The notes under the pieces were generated by a model. That model made no database searches. It was not told the DNA's origin and was given only the letters and a program-made list of their open reading frames with translations. This document shows, piece by piece, positions 16,627 through 25,291 of a stretch of DNA of 50,260 bases. Every line of letters starts with the position of its first letter. Within the stretch, counting starts at the first letter, position 1. Both the position numbers and the translations under genes were made by a program. The stretch is from a virus, in the IMG/VR virus record IMGVR_UViG_3300050821_005877, positions 1 through 50,260 of that record; one strand, 5' to 3'.

Positions 16627-17724
16627 ATGCCGGTCTATGCCAGCGGGCTTTCGGGACAGGTCGGGGCCGTCGCTGAGACGACCTACGGCACCCCGGTCAC
16701 CGTGACTCATTTCTACGAGTTCCTGTCGGAGAACTTCGTGTTCAACCCGGCCTGGCTCGACGGCATGGGGCTGAAAGCCGGCCAGGCGTACAACCGGGCC
16801 AGCAGGACCGTCGTGTCGCAGGCTGACGTGAACGGCGACCTGACCATGGAGCACACCTCCGGCGAGGCCGCGAACGCCGTCGCCGACTCGATGGGGTTCT
16901 GGTGGAAGTGGGCTCTCGGGTCGGCGCTGGTCACCCCCACGGTGGTCGTCGGCACCGCCTTCAAGCAGGTCCACACCAACGGCAGTAAGGCGGGCCAGTT
17001 CCTCACCTGCCAGGTCGGCCGCCCGCAGATCTCCGGCGTGACGGTTCAGCCCTTCACCTACACGGGGGTGAAGGTCACCGACTGGGAGTTCTCGTGCAAC
17101 GACAACCAGATAGCCCAGCTCAAGGTCACCTGTGACGGGCAGACGGAGCTGACCTCCACCGGCCTCGCCGCCGCGTCCTACCCCACCCCGAACGGCCTGT
17201 TCTCGTTCGCTAACGCGACGGTGATGACCATCGGCGGCACGGCCTCCACGTCGGCGGGCGAGACCACCATCGCCGCCGGGGTGTCGCTCGGTTCCCGGGT
17301 CAACGGCATCGTCATCACCGGCAGCACGCCGATGAAGGTGGACCGGTACGGGCTGGGGAACGCCGGCCTGAAGGGGGAGCCGATCGAGAACGCGATCCCC
17401 ACCATCACCGGGACGCTCTCGACGGAATTCTTCTCCCGCACCGAGTTGTACGACGTGTTCAAGACAGCGGGTACCGTCCCGCTGCAGGTCGATTTCACCA
17501 AGTTTGATGCCGCGGGCAACGACGCGAACGGCGCCGCCGCCGGGGCGAACCCGTACCGGCTGTCGTTCATCCTGCCGGCGGTCAAGTTCAAGACTGGCTC
17601 GGTGAACATCGGGGGCCCGGACGTGATTCCCCAGAGCATCGGCTTCCAGGCGTACGACGACGGCTCGGGTACCAACCCGGTCATTCAGGTCAAGCTGGTG
17701 TCCAAGGAGTCCAGCGCGATCTGA
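16627..17724 (+). CDS. Major tail tube protein
   Basis: 365 residues with the long beta-rich profile of siphovirus tube proteins: VGAVAETTYGTPVTVTHFYEFLSENF at the start, repeated strand pairs (GVTVQPFTYTGVKVTDWEFSC), and a C-terminal VPLQVDFTKFD...YRLSFILPAVKFKTGS. It polymerises into hexamer rings around the tape measure. Its start is behind tcacgaggtgag. Gene order (terminator, tube, then chaperones and tape measure) supports the call. It is a candidate acceptor for the phage glycosyltransferases. Confidence 0.88.
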   Translation: MPVYASGLSGQVGAVAETTYGTPVTVTHFYEFLSENFVFNPAWLDGMGLKAGQAYNRASRTVVSQADVNGDLTMEHTSGEAANAVADSMGFWWKWALGSALVTPTVVVGTAFKQVHTNGSKAGQFLTCQVGRPQISGVTVQPFTYTGVKVTDWEFSCNDNQIAQLKVTCDGQTELTSTGLAAASYPTPNGLFSFANATVMTIGGTASTSAGETTIAAGVSLGSRVNGIVITGSTPMKVDRYGLGNAGLKGEPIENAIPTITGTLSTEFFSRTELYDVFKTAGTVPLQVDFTKFDAAGNDANGAAAGANPYRLSFILPAVKFKTGSVNIGGPDVIPQSIGFQAYDDGSGTNPVIQVKLVSKESSAI

Positions 17725-18215
17725 TGGCGAAGCTGCGGATCGAGGCGAGCCTGCGCCCCTCCGGCGCGTCGCTGCGCACCATCGGCCGCGAACTGCGCGA
17801 TATGGACTCCCGGAAGGTGACCGGGATCTTCCGTGATGCCCTGGAGCCCGCCGCGGCGCCGTTCGTGCGGGCGGTGAAGGCGTCGGCGCTGGCGATCCCG
17901 GTCGCCGGCACCAAGCAGACGGGGCTGCGGGCCAGGATCGCCGCGTGCGCGGAGACGGCGACGTGGGGGACGGGCCGGACGGTGAACGTGGCGGTGCAGA
18001 TGAACCCGCAGCGGATGCCGCGGGGGGAGATGGCGCTGCCGCTGGGCATGGAAGGCGCGAAGCGGTGGCGTCACCCGGTCTACGGGGACCGGGAGGTGTG
18101 GGTCACGCAGGCACCGCACCCGTATTTCCATCAGGCGGCGGACGGGTTCGGCCGCGCTGGGGGGGAAGCGCTGAAGGCGTCCCTGGACGACATCACCCGG
18201 CAGCTCAATGGCTGA
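17724..18215 (+). CDS. Tail completion / HK97-gp10-like protein
   Basis: 163 residues, ATG overlapping the tube-gene stop. Features: MAKLRIEASLRPSGASLRTIGRELRDM, a helical centre, basic loop RMPRGEMALPLGMEGAKRWRHPVYG, and HPYFHQAADGFGRAGGEALKASLDDI at the end, matching HK97-gp10-type tail-joining proteins, including the RHPVYG motif. Such genes normally lie before the tube gene; here it follows. The last 11 bases overlap the end of the reverse-strand lipoprotein gene. Confidence 0.7.
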   Translation: MAKLRIEASLRPSGASLRTIGRELRDMDSRKVTGIFRDALEPAAAPFVRAVKASALAIPVAGTKQTGLRARIAACAETATWGTGRTVNVAVQMNPQRMPRGEMALPLGMEGAKRWRHPVYGDREVWVTQAPHPYFHQAADGFGRAGGEALKASLDDITRQLNG

Positions 18216-18729
18216 GCGCTGAGGGGACGGTGTGCTGCAGTTCGGTGCCGAGCCTGCCGATCAGGGTCTCGGCTTTCTGCGCGGGGGCCATGGCGGTCAT
18301 GAGCGCGCCAATGCCGGCGCCGGCATTGGCGTTGTCGGCGGCGGCGCGGACTTCGGTGAGGGCCTGATGCCAGTACCGGGCCGGGTCGGCGCAGGCGGGC
18401 ATCGGGTGCTGCTGCAGGGCAGCGGCGTCAGCGCCGGCGCGTTTCAGGGCGGCGGCGAGCTGGGGGATGTCCTGGACGCCTGCGGCGGTGTTGGTTTTCT
18501 GCAGGTCGGTGACGAATGTGAGGGCTTCGCCGCGGGCGGCGCTGTGCTGCCACGCCTTGTACTGGGTGAGGCATGACGCAGGCTTGGCGCCGGCGTTGGT
18601 GCTGCCGCAGCCGGTGAGCAGGATCTCGGCGGCGGTGATGGCTGCGAGGACGGCGAGGAGCGGCACGGAGCAGCCGAGGCAGCCGAGGTGGCCGCGCAGG
18701 TACAGCCGCAGCCGGTGGTGGCGGATCAT
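18205..18729 (-). CDS. Predicted lipoprotein on the reverse strand of the tail operon
   Basis: 174 residues. After a basic start (MIRHHRLRLYLRG) comes a hydrophobic segment and a lipobox LLTGC (Cys about residue 41), so the mature protein should be a lipoprotein on the outer face of the host membrane. The mature part is mainly helical and Ala-rich with three further Cys. The gene overlaps the RHH gene by ATGA, has a strong AAGGAG ribosome site and is read against the tail genes, so it is probably made in the lysogen. Phage lipoproteins of other systems block DNA entry of related phages; that role here is inference. Confidence 0.8.
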   Translation of the reverse strand: MIRHHRLRLYLRGHLGCLGCSVPLLAVLAAITAAEILLTGCGSTNAGAKPASCLTQYKAWQHSAARGEALTFVTDLQKTNTAAGVQDIPQLAAALKRAGADAAALQQHPMPACADPARYWHQALTEVRAAADNANAGAGIGALMTAMAPAQKAETLIGRLGTELQHTVPSALSH

Positions 18730-18893
18730 GGTTTCTCCTTTGCCGCAGCCAGTGCGCTGGCGCGGATGAACTCTGAGAGGCTGCTGATTTTCCGGGCGCG
18801 GGCGGCTGCCTCCAGGACGGCCCGTTCCTCTGGGAGCAGCCGCAGTGCGATGAGCACCGTGCGCTGCCGCGACTCGGAATGCTTACGGGGCAT
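18726..18893 (-). CDS. Ribbon-helix-helix regulator (CopG/MobC-like), 55 aa
   Basis: Starts MPRKHSESRQRTVLIALRLL, then PEERAVLEAAARARKISSLSEFIRASALAAAKEK. This is the RHH plan: a beta strand (TVLIALRL), helix A (PEERAVLEAAARAR) and helix B (LSEFIRASALAA). Proteins of this kind bind short direct repeats or palindromes as dimers and often repress their own promoter. Two such sites lie in the promoter at 19135-19175. It is the first gene of a two-gene unit with the lipoprotein. The start has no good ribosome site. Confidence 0.75.
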   Translation of the reverse strand: MPRKHSESRQRTVLIALRLLPEERAVLEAAARARKISSLSEFIRASALAAAKEKP

Positions 18894-19134
18894 CGGTCAC
18901 CAAGGGCGGTCTCGGGAGAAAGTGCCCGGATGGGGCCGTACGTGCGGCACGTGGGATACCCAGGTGGCCTACCTGGGAGCTAGCAACCTGTTGGTGTCTC
19001 TCCCCACCGTGAAACTGCTGACCAGGTCCGGAGGGTTCCTTCGGCGAGCGAATCGCCGCGGCTGATCCTTGGTTCCGGGTTGTTCTGGTCACCGCACGCA
19101 CGCCCTCAACCGGGCGCTTCCCCTGTTCTGTTGT

Positions 19135-19168
19135 GGTTATACCGTCACCGTACCGCGCGGTTATACCG
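19135..19168. promoter_or_regulatory. Tandem operator candidates GGTTATACCG
   Basis: GGTTATACCG occurs at 19135-19144 and 19159-19168, 24 bp apart (about two helix turns, same face). The second is extended to the quasi-palindrome GCGGTTATACCGC. Their position over the promoter suggests they bind the RHH protein encoded just downstream. Confidence 0.55.
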
Positions 19169-19175
19169 CTGTCAA
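19147..19175 (-). promoter_or_regulatory. Sigma-70-type promoter of the RHH-lipoprotein unit
   Basis: On the - strand: TTGACA (19175-19170), 17-base spacer, TACGGT (19152-19147). The -35 box is perfect and the spacing ideal for an actinobacterial housekeeping promoter. One GGTTATACCG repeat sits inside the spacer and the other just downstream of the -10, as expected of repressor sites. Confidence 0.65.
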
Positions 19176-19187
19176 CTGGAGATCCCA

Positions 19188-19619
19188 TTGCGCTTGTCCA
19201 AGGACGACATCCTCAAGGCTGCTGATAACGCCCCCGAAGAGGTGGAGTGCCCCGAGTGGGGCGGTTCGGTTCTCGTGCGCGGGATGACGGGCCGGGAGCG
19301 GGACGCGTTCGAGGTGTCGATGATGACCTCCGGCCGGGGTGGCCGCCGTGAGGTGAACCCGGTGAACGTCCGCGCGAAGCTGGTCGCCCGGTGCGTGGTG
19401 GATGACGACGGGAACCGGCTGTTCACCGACGCGGACGCCAACGAGCTGGGGGCCAAGTCGGCGGCGGCGGTAGACCGGGTGTACGCGGTCGCCGCTCGCC
19501 TGTCGGGGATGGGCGACGACGACCAGGAGGACATGACGCGGGATTTCGCGCTGGCGGATGGCGAAGGTTCGTCTTCGAGCTCGCCGCCCGCCTCGGCAAG
19601 ACGGCCGAGGGGCTCCTGA
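19188..19619 (+). CDS. Tail assembly chaperone (G-type)
   Basis: 143 residues. It starts at TTG 19188 (LSKDDILKAADNAPEEVECPEWGGSVLVRGMTGRERDAFEVSM), a signature of siphovirus tail assembly chaperones, with ctGGAG 7 bases upstream. The same frame is open for 36 codons upstream, but these look noncoding. The protein ends in a Ser/Pro/Arg tail; a second chaperone segment lies in the -1 frame near its end, so programmed frameshifting probably makes a longer G-T fusion. Confidence 0.85.
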   Translation: MRLSKDDILKAADNAPEEVECPEWGGSVLVRGMTGRERDAFEVSMMTSGRGGRREVNPVNVRAKLVARCVVDDDGNRLFTDADANELGAKSAAAVDRVYAVAARLSGMGDDDQEDMTRDFALADGEGSSSSSPPASARRPRGS

Positions 19620-19726
19620 GCGAGGTGTCCAGCGCCGAGCTGACCGCGTGGGCGGCGCTGTACCAGGCGGAAGCGGCCGAGCGCGCGGAAGCTGACGCCC
19701 GGTCGCGGCGCCCGGAGGTGACCTGA
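19565..19726 (+). CDS. Tail assembly chaperone extension (T-type, -1 frame)
   Basis: In the -1 frame relative to the preceding gene, from about 19565 to the stop at 19724-19726, reads RFVFELAARLGKTAEGLLSE, then VSSAELTAWAALYQAEAAER and a charged tail. RFVFELA.RLG.T...LL...SS.ELT.W.A.. is the typical T-segment of actinophage tail chaperones. It has no start of its own, so it should be translated by -1 frameshifting. No textbook slippery heptamer is visible. The best partial candidate is GGATTTC near 19541-19547, where TTC can re-pair as TTT. The stop shares its A with the tape measure ATG. Confidence 0.75.
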   Translation, partial: RFVFELAARLGKTAEGLLSEVSSAELTAWAALYQAEAAERAEADARSRRPEVT

Positions 19727-21933
19727 TGGCCTCGATCCAGTACGTCGTCACGGCCACGGACGCCGCGTCGGCCGTGTTCGCGAAGATCGGCGCGTCGGCG
19801 GACGGGCTCGACAAGCAGCTGGAGGATCTGAGCAAGCGCGTCGCCACCCCTGAAATCGATCTCAAAGACGCTAAGTTCACGGCGGGCATGATCGCCGCAG
19901 CGAAGCGGCTGGACAAACTGTCGGCGCAGATGGCCGAGCCGGGCGTCAACCTGGAGGACGGCAAGTTCCAGGCGGAGATCATCAAGATCAACGCGCAACT
20001 GGACCGGCTCGACGCCAAGCGCGTTGAGGTGTCCGTCGGCGTGGACCGCAGTGCACTGTCCCGGCTAGGCGGCCTGTTCGGCGGGGGTGCCGCGGGGGGT
20101 GCCGCAGGCGGCGCCGGGGGCGCGGGAGGGGTGGCATCAAGGTTCGGCAACCTCTCGGGGGCGTTCGCCGCGCTGCCCGCACCGGCGATAATCGCCGCTA
20201 TCGGCGCCGCGCTAGCCGCGCTGCCGTTCATCGCCCAGGCCGCCGGAGCCGGAATCGTCGCCGGGCTCGGCGCCGGGCTGGCGGGCATCGCCATTCTCGG
20301 GGCGTCGAAAACCAAGGCGGTCAAGGACTCGTTCGCCGACCTGAAAAAGTCCGCGAACGCGGACCTGGTGAAGATCGGCGCCCCGTTCGTCCCGGTGCTG
20401 ACGTCGATCATGCGCACGGCAGGGACGGTCCTGAACGCCCTGACCCCGGTGTTCAAGTCGGCCGCGCAGATCATGGCCGGCCCGTTCAAGCTGTTCGCCG
20501 ACACGCTACTGAAAGCGTTCGGCCAGCCTGCCGTGGCCACCTCCATCAAGGACGTGGCGAAAGCGTTCGGCGACATCCTCAAGGCCCTCGCCCCGCAACT
20601 GCCCGGCGACATCAAGGACATCGCCATCGGCATCGAGCGGATCGCGAACGCCATCAGCAAGAACCCGGGTGCGTTCGCCGCCATGATCAGTTTCCTGTTC
20701 AAGGCCACCGGGTTCGCCCTGTCGATGGTCGCCGCGCTCACCAGCGTGGCGAACTACATCGAGAAGCACTTCATCCCAGCGCTCGGGGACATCCGCAAAG
20801 CGTGGGACGACGCCCGGCACCAGACCGCGGTGATCCTCGACGGCATGCGCCACGACAGCGCCCACACCTGGGACCAGATCTTCTCCAACACCATGGGCAC
20901 GGTGATCCGGCTCACCCACAATGTGGAGACCTGGTTCAACTCGGGGCGCCACGAGACCGCGGTGATCTTCGACGGGCAGCGGCACGACATCTCGCATGCA
21001 TGGGACCAGATCTGGTCTACCACCCTCAGCCAGGTGCGGAACGGCGTCAACGGGGTGCTGATCTGGTTCAACGGGATGCCCGGGCGCATCCTGCACGCCC
21101 TCTTCGGCCTCGGCCACCAGCTGTACGCGTTCGCCCGCGCGGCGCTGAACGAGTTCTGGTCCGGGCTAAAGTCCGTCGCCGGGTCGGTCTTCGGCTGGGT
21201 GAAGAACTTCGTCTCCACCATCTGGGACACGGTCAAGAAGTTCTTCGGCATCAACTCCCCGTCATCGCTGTTCTACTCCGCCGGGAAAAACCTGATGCTC
21301 GGCCTGGAGAACGGGATCAAGGACCACGCGCACAAGGCCGTCGCCGCAGCGCGGACTGTGTCGCGGCAGGTGGGGAACGTGGGGTCCGGGGTGCAGCGGT
21401 GGGCGCCGCTGGTCCGCCAGGCGCTGGCCATGGAGGGCCTGTCCCCGATGCTCGCCGGGAACGTGCTGTACCAGATGCAGACCGAGTCCGGCGGCAATCC
21501 CAACGCCATTAACTTGACCGACTCCAACGCCGCCGCCGGTGACCCGTCCCGCGGGCTGATGCAGACGATCATGTCCACGTTCCAGGCGTACCACTGGCCC
21601 GGCACCAGCGGCAACATCTACGACCCCCTGGCCAACATCGCAGCGGCGCTCAACTACGCGCGGCACGTGTACGGCCCGTCGCTGATGTCCGGCGGCATGG
21701 GCATCGGCTCCGGCCACGGATACGACACCGGCGGCTGGCTGCCCACCGGGCTGTCCCTGGCGTGGAACAACACCGGGCAGCCGGAACGGGTCCTCGGCCC
21801 GGGCCAGGGCGGCAACACCTACAACATCAACGTCCACGTGCCCGTGTCGGCGAACAAGGCCGAAACGGGCCGGCAGGTCGTCGAGGCGATCAAGCTGTTC
21901 GAGCGGAACTCCGGCGCGGGGTGGAGGTCGTAG
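19726..21933 (+). CDS. Tape measure protein with lytic transglycosylase domain
   Basis: 735 residues. The N-terminal about 110 are helical and charged; residues about 118-145 are Gly/Ala-rich, then hydrophobic helices (about 150-200) and long amphipathic regions. There are two WDQI.S.T repeats with a H.TAVI.DG..HD motif around residues 365-430. Residues about 560-650 are an SLT-type muramidase domain with the Glu of QMQTESGGNPNAI and the GDPSRGLMQTI strand, probably opening the cell wall during DNA entry. At about 0.15 nm per residue the length predicts a tail near 110 nm. Confidence 0.9.
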   Translation: MASIQYVVTATDAASAVFAKIGASADGLDKQLEDLSKRVATPEIDLKDAKFTAGMIAAAKRLDKLSAQMAEPGVNLEDGKFQAEIIKINAQLDRLDAKRVEVSVGVDRSALSRLGGLFGGGAAGGAAGGAGGAGGVASRFGNLSGAFAALPAPAIIAAIGAALAALPFIAQAAGAGIVAGLGAGLAGIAILGASKTKAVKDSFADLKKSANADLVKIGAPFVPVLTSIMRTAGTVLNALTPVFKSAAQIMAGPFKLFADTLLKAFGQPAVATSIKDVAKAFGDILKALAPQLPGDIKDIAIGIERIANAISKNPGAFAAMISFLFKATGFALSMVAALTSVANYIEKHFIPALGDIRKAWDDARHQTAVILDGMRHDSAHTWDQIFSNTMGTVIRLTHNVETWFNSGRHETAVIFDGQRHDISHAWDQIWSTTLSQVRNGVNGVLIWFNGMPGRILHALFGLGHQLYAFARAALNEFWSGLKSVAGSVFGWVKNFVSTIWDTVKKFFGINSPSSLFYSAGKNLMLGLENGIKDHAHKAVAAARTVSRQVGNVGSGVQRWAPLVRQALAMEGLSPMLAGNVLYQMQTESGGNPNAINLTDSNAAAGDPSRGLMQTIMSTFQAYHWPGTSGNIYDPLANIAAALNYARHVYGPSLMSGGMGIGSGHGYDTGGWLPTGLSLAWNNTGQPERVLGPGQGGNTYNINVHVPVSANKAETGRQVVEAIKLFERNSGAGWRS

Positions 21934-24900
21934 ATGGCGTTCACCAGCGTGCAGATCGGCGTCGCCGTCAACGGCACCGGCACCGTCGCGACGACGCTGC
22001 CCGCCGGGTCGACGGCGGGGACGCTGCTGGTCGCGTGCCTGTTCAACACGTCCGGGTCCGCGTTCACCCCGCCGGCGGGGTGGGTGTTCGCCGCCGGGGG
22101 CACCCTCTCCTTCACCAGCGTCTGGTATTACCCGAACAACCCCGGCGGGATCACCACGGCCACGTTCACCTCGACCGGGAACTGCCGCGGGTGCATGTCC
22201 GAGTTCTCCACCGCCGCGGGCACCGTCCAGTCCGTGGACAACGCCACCCTCGGCAGCGGCAGCCCGCCCAGCACGTCATTCCCGATCACCGCCAGCGGGT
22301 CCACGGCGGTGGGGGACCTGGGTATCGCCGCGTTCGAGGACGTGTTCACCACCGCCACCGCCGGCGCCACGTGGACGCCCCCGACCGGGTACACGGCGCT
22401 GCGCACCATCGCCAACCAGCTCAACACCTTCTCCGCGTCGTACAAGACGGGCTTGGCGGCCGGGGTGCAGTCGGTCACCGCGTCGTACTCGTCGTCGCTG
22501 CATCAGGGCGCCTGGGCCGGCGCCCTGGTCATTTTCAAGGAGACGGCGGCGTCCGGCCTGTCGGTGACCACCACCTCGCCGATGCCCGGCGGCTCCGTGG
22601 GGCTCCCCTACAACCAGACCCTGACCGCCGCCGGTGGCACCCCCCCGTACTCGTGGGCGATCACCGTGGGCTCCCTGCCAGCGGGCACGTCCCTGGCCAC
22701 CACCGGCGGGCGCGGGGGGCTGTCCGGGATCACCGTGGCGTCCGGCGACAAGCCGTCGCCGACCCTCGTGACCGCCGCGTGGGAGACGCTCACCGGGATC
22801 AACTGCACCGGCCGCAAATGCTACTTCCAGGTCAACCCGGACGGGTCCGGGATCTTCCCCACCACCGCCGCCGACAACACGATCCAGGACTGCCTCAACA
22901 ACAACCTGGTTTTGTACCTGTGCGTCAAGCCGGCGCTGAACCCGCCTACTACCCACGATTACAACGGGCTGCAGGCGTCGGTGACGGCGATGCAGAACCT
23001 GGGGCTGACCGTCAAGGTCATCATCTGGCAGGAAGTGGAGGACCAGGTCGCCAGCCCGGTCCTGTACAAGGCGGGGCTCGTGTTCTACGCCGGGGCGGTG
23101 CACACCCCCGGTGCCCTGCTGGTCCACGACTCGGCCGGGTCGAAGCACCTGCTGTGGTCGTCCTTCTTCCCCTCCGGCGCGTCGGCCGCGGTCGTCGACG
23201 AGTACATGATCGACTTCTACGCGAATACCTACAACTCCGGCACCCGGATCGACCCGTTCATGGCGATGGCCGCCGCCACCGGCAAACGCGTCGGCGTCGG
23301 GGAGATGGGGTCCTCCCTCGGAAACTCCGCCGTCCCGCCGGACACCGGCCCGGGCAGCGTCACCGAGTACCTGAACTACGTCAACGGGTTCGCTGCCGCG
23401 CTGCCCCCCGGCCTGTACGCGTGGTATCAGCAGCAGAACAAGAACGTCAACAACATCATCACCGACCCCGCCGACTTCCGCATCCCGCTGCTGCAGCAGA
23501 TCGACGCCACCATCGCCGGCGGGACCGTAGGCGGCGGCGCCATCACCGGCACCCCCACCGCCGCGGCGACAAGCTCGTTCACCGCCAAGGCCACCGACAC
23601 CAACGCGGTCACCGCCACCGCCGCCCTGTCGATCACCATCACCGGCAGCGCCGGGCCCCCGGTGATCACCACCACATCGCTGCCCGCCGCCACCGTGGGT
23701 GTTGCCTACCCGAACACCGCGCTGACCGAAACCGGCGGCACCGCCCCGTTCGCCTGGACAGTCACCAGCGGGTCCGTGCCTGACGGGCTCACCCTCGGCC
23801 CGCTGGGGTTCATCTTCGGCACCCCCCTGGCGGACGCGGCCACCTCCCCCTTCACCGTCACCATCACCGACGCGAACAACCTCACCGCGACGGCGGCCCT
23901 GGTCATCACCGTCGTCGCGTCCCTCACCCCGCCGCCGAACCCCATGACCCCCAGGGCCGGGTACCCGCAGGTGGTCATCGAAGCCGGGCTCACCGCCGCC
24001 GCGCCGCAGGTCCCCGCCGGCACGTTCATCCTCGACGACCCCGTGTACGGGCAACTGTCCGAAGGGAACATGCTCGCCGACTCCACCACCTGGACAGACA
24101 TCGCCGGCCTGTTCATCAACGGCTCCATCAGCCGGCCCTCCACCCGCGTGCAGGGGCCGCTGATCACCTACCAGGGCGGCACCGCCACCGGCACGTTCGA
24201 CAACTCCAGCGGCAACCTCGACCCGGACAACCCGTCCAGCGTGTACTTCGGGTCGCTGCGGCCGATGGTGCCGTTCCGGGTCCGCGCCGTCTACGGGTCC
24301 GTCAGCTACCCGATGTGGGCCGGGTTCACGTCGTCGTTCGCCGGTGCGGACCTCACCTACGACATGGGCTACGACGAGGTCACCATCACCGCCGACGACG
24401 GGTTCAAAGTCCTCGCCGGGATCACCATCCCCGCCAGCGGCGGCGGCGGGGGCGGGGTTGGCGACGGCGACGGGGAAGACTCCGGCGCCCGGGTCACCCG
24501 CATCCTCGACGCCGCCGCCTGGTACACCGACCACCGCCGCATCTCCGTGGGCGACTCCCCCGTGCAGGGCACCACGTGGGGCGACACCGCATTGAAGCTG
24601 CTGCAGCTCACCACCGACTCGGAGATCGGCGCGCTGTACATGGACGGCGGCGGGTTCGTGGTGTTCCGCAACCGGCAGGCCATCCTCGAGGACGCCCGGT
24701 CCGCGCAGGTGCAGGCCGTGTTCGGCGACCTGCCCGGCACCATCCACGGGGCGTTCACCGAGCTGGCGTGCATCCCGCACCGCCGCGCCACCGACGACAC
24801 CACCCTCGCCAACGACATCCAGGCCACCAGCGTAGGCGGCACCCTCCAGGAGGCGGAGTCCGCCGCGTCGGAGCGGACGTACCTGTTCCCCCGCACCTAC

Positions 24901-25275
24901 GCGCGGAGTGACCTGATCCTCAACGACGACCCCACGACCCTGGAATGGGCGCAGTGGGTCCTCGCGGTGTCCCTGGCCGGCGATGACCGGTTCGACGCCA
25001 TCACCCTCGACCCCGTCGCCGACCCCGCGGGCCTGTTCCCCCAGGTGCTCGCGAGGGAGATCGGCGACCGGATCCAGGTGTACCGGCGGCCGCAGAACAG
25101 TGGCACCACCATCGTCCAGGACTGCTTCATCCGCGGCATCCAGCACGACCTCGACGCCGTCGCCGGGACCTGGTCCACCACCTGGACCCTCCAGTCGGCG
25201 CTGCGTTACACCGGGTTCCTCATCCTTGACGACCCCGTCTTCGGGCTGCTGAACACCGGCAAGCTCGCATTCTGA
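21934..25275 (+). CDS. Tail hub/receptor protein with glycosidase nested in an Ig-like domain
   Basis: 1113 residues. Residues about 1-208 are a beta-sandwich like those of the 11313 protein. From about 210 a He_PIG-type Ig domain begins (LPYNQTLTAAGGTPPYSWAI, SLPAGTSL) but is interrupted near residue 257. It resumes near 530 with GAITGTPTAAATSSFTAKAT. The insert (about 258-528) looks like a TIM-barrel glycoside hydrolase, with a candidate acid Glu in IIWQEVED and nucleophile Glu in VGVGEMGSS. A second He_PIG domain spans about 573-665. The rest (FILDDPVYGQLSEGN..., ending FLILDDPVFGLLNTGKL) is the actinophage minor tail/hub domain that attaches below the tape measure. It probably binds and cuts a surface glycan. 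Confidence 0.85.
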   Translation: MAFTSVQIGVAVNGTGTVATTLPAGSTAGTLLVACLFNTSGSAFTPPAGWVFAAGGTLSFTSVWYYPNNPGGITTATFTSTGNCRGCMSEFSTAAGTVQSVDNATLGSGSPPSTSFPITASGSTAVGDLGIAAFEDVFTTATAGATWTPPTGYTALRTIANQLNTFSASYKTGLAAGVQSVTASYSSSLHQGAWAGALVIFKETAASGLSVTTTSPMPGGSVGLPYNQTLTAAGGTPPYSWAITVGSLPAGTSLATTGGRGGLSGITVASGDKPSPTLVTAAWETLTGINCTGRKCYFQVNPDGSGIFPTTAADNTIQDCLNNNLVLYLCVKPALNPPTTHDYNGLQASVTAMQNLGLTVKVIIWQEVEDQVASPVLYKAGLVFYAGAVHTPGALLVHDSAGSKHLLWSSFFPSGASAAVVDEYMIDFYANTYNSGTRIDPFMAMAAATGKRVGVGEMGSSLGNSAVPPDTGPGSVTEYLNYVNGFAAALPPGLYAWYQQQNKNVNNIITDPADFRIPLLQQIDATIAGGTVGGGAITGTPTAAATSSFTAKATDTNAVTATAALSITITGSAGPPVITTTSLPAATVGVAYPNTALTETGGTAPFAWTVTSGSVPDGLTLGPLGFIFGTPLADAATSPFTVTITDANNLTATAALVITVVASLTPPPNPMTPRAGYPQVVIEAGLTAAAPQVPAGTFILDDPVYGQLSEGNMLADSTTWTDIAGLFINGSISRPSTRVQGPLITYQGGTATGTFDNSSGNLDPDNPSSVYFGSLRPMVPFRVRAVYGSVSYPMWAGFTSSFAGADLTYDMGYDEVTITADDGFKVLAGITIPASGGGGGGVGDGDGEDSGARVTRILDAAAWYTDHRRISVGDSPVQGTTWGDTALKLLQLTTDSEIGALYMDGGGFVVFRNRQAILEDARSAQVQAVFGDLPGTIHGAFTELACIPHRRATDDTTLANDIQATSVGGTLQEAESAASERTYLFPRTYARSDLILNDDPTTLEWAQWVLAVSLAGDDRFDAITLDPVADPAGLFPQVLAREIGDRIQVYRRPQNSGTTIVQDCFIRGIQHDLDAVAGTWSTTWTLQSALRYTGFLILDDPVFGLLNTGKLAF

Positions 25276-25291
25276 CCCAGGAGGTACGCCA

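Larger units (their letters stand above)
18894..19187. promoter_or_regulatory. Intergenic control region of the reverse lipoprotein unit
   Basis: About 294 bases without a convincing gene between the RHH start and the tail chaperone. It holds the - strand promoter and operators (listed separately), a perfect 7-bp hairpin CCCAGGT-ggcct-ACCTGGG at 18959-18977 and a 13-bp dyad ACGTGCgGCACGT near 18940-18952. The leader from promoter to RHH gene would be about 245 bases. A - strand frame of 101 codons crosses it but has poor composition and overlaps the RHH start. Confidence 0.6.

Noticed and set aside
18883-19188. 101-codon - strand frame in the lipoprotein control region
   Set aside because: It covers the promoter and operators and overlaps the RHH start; no ribosome site and unlikely composition.
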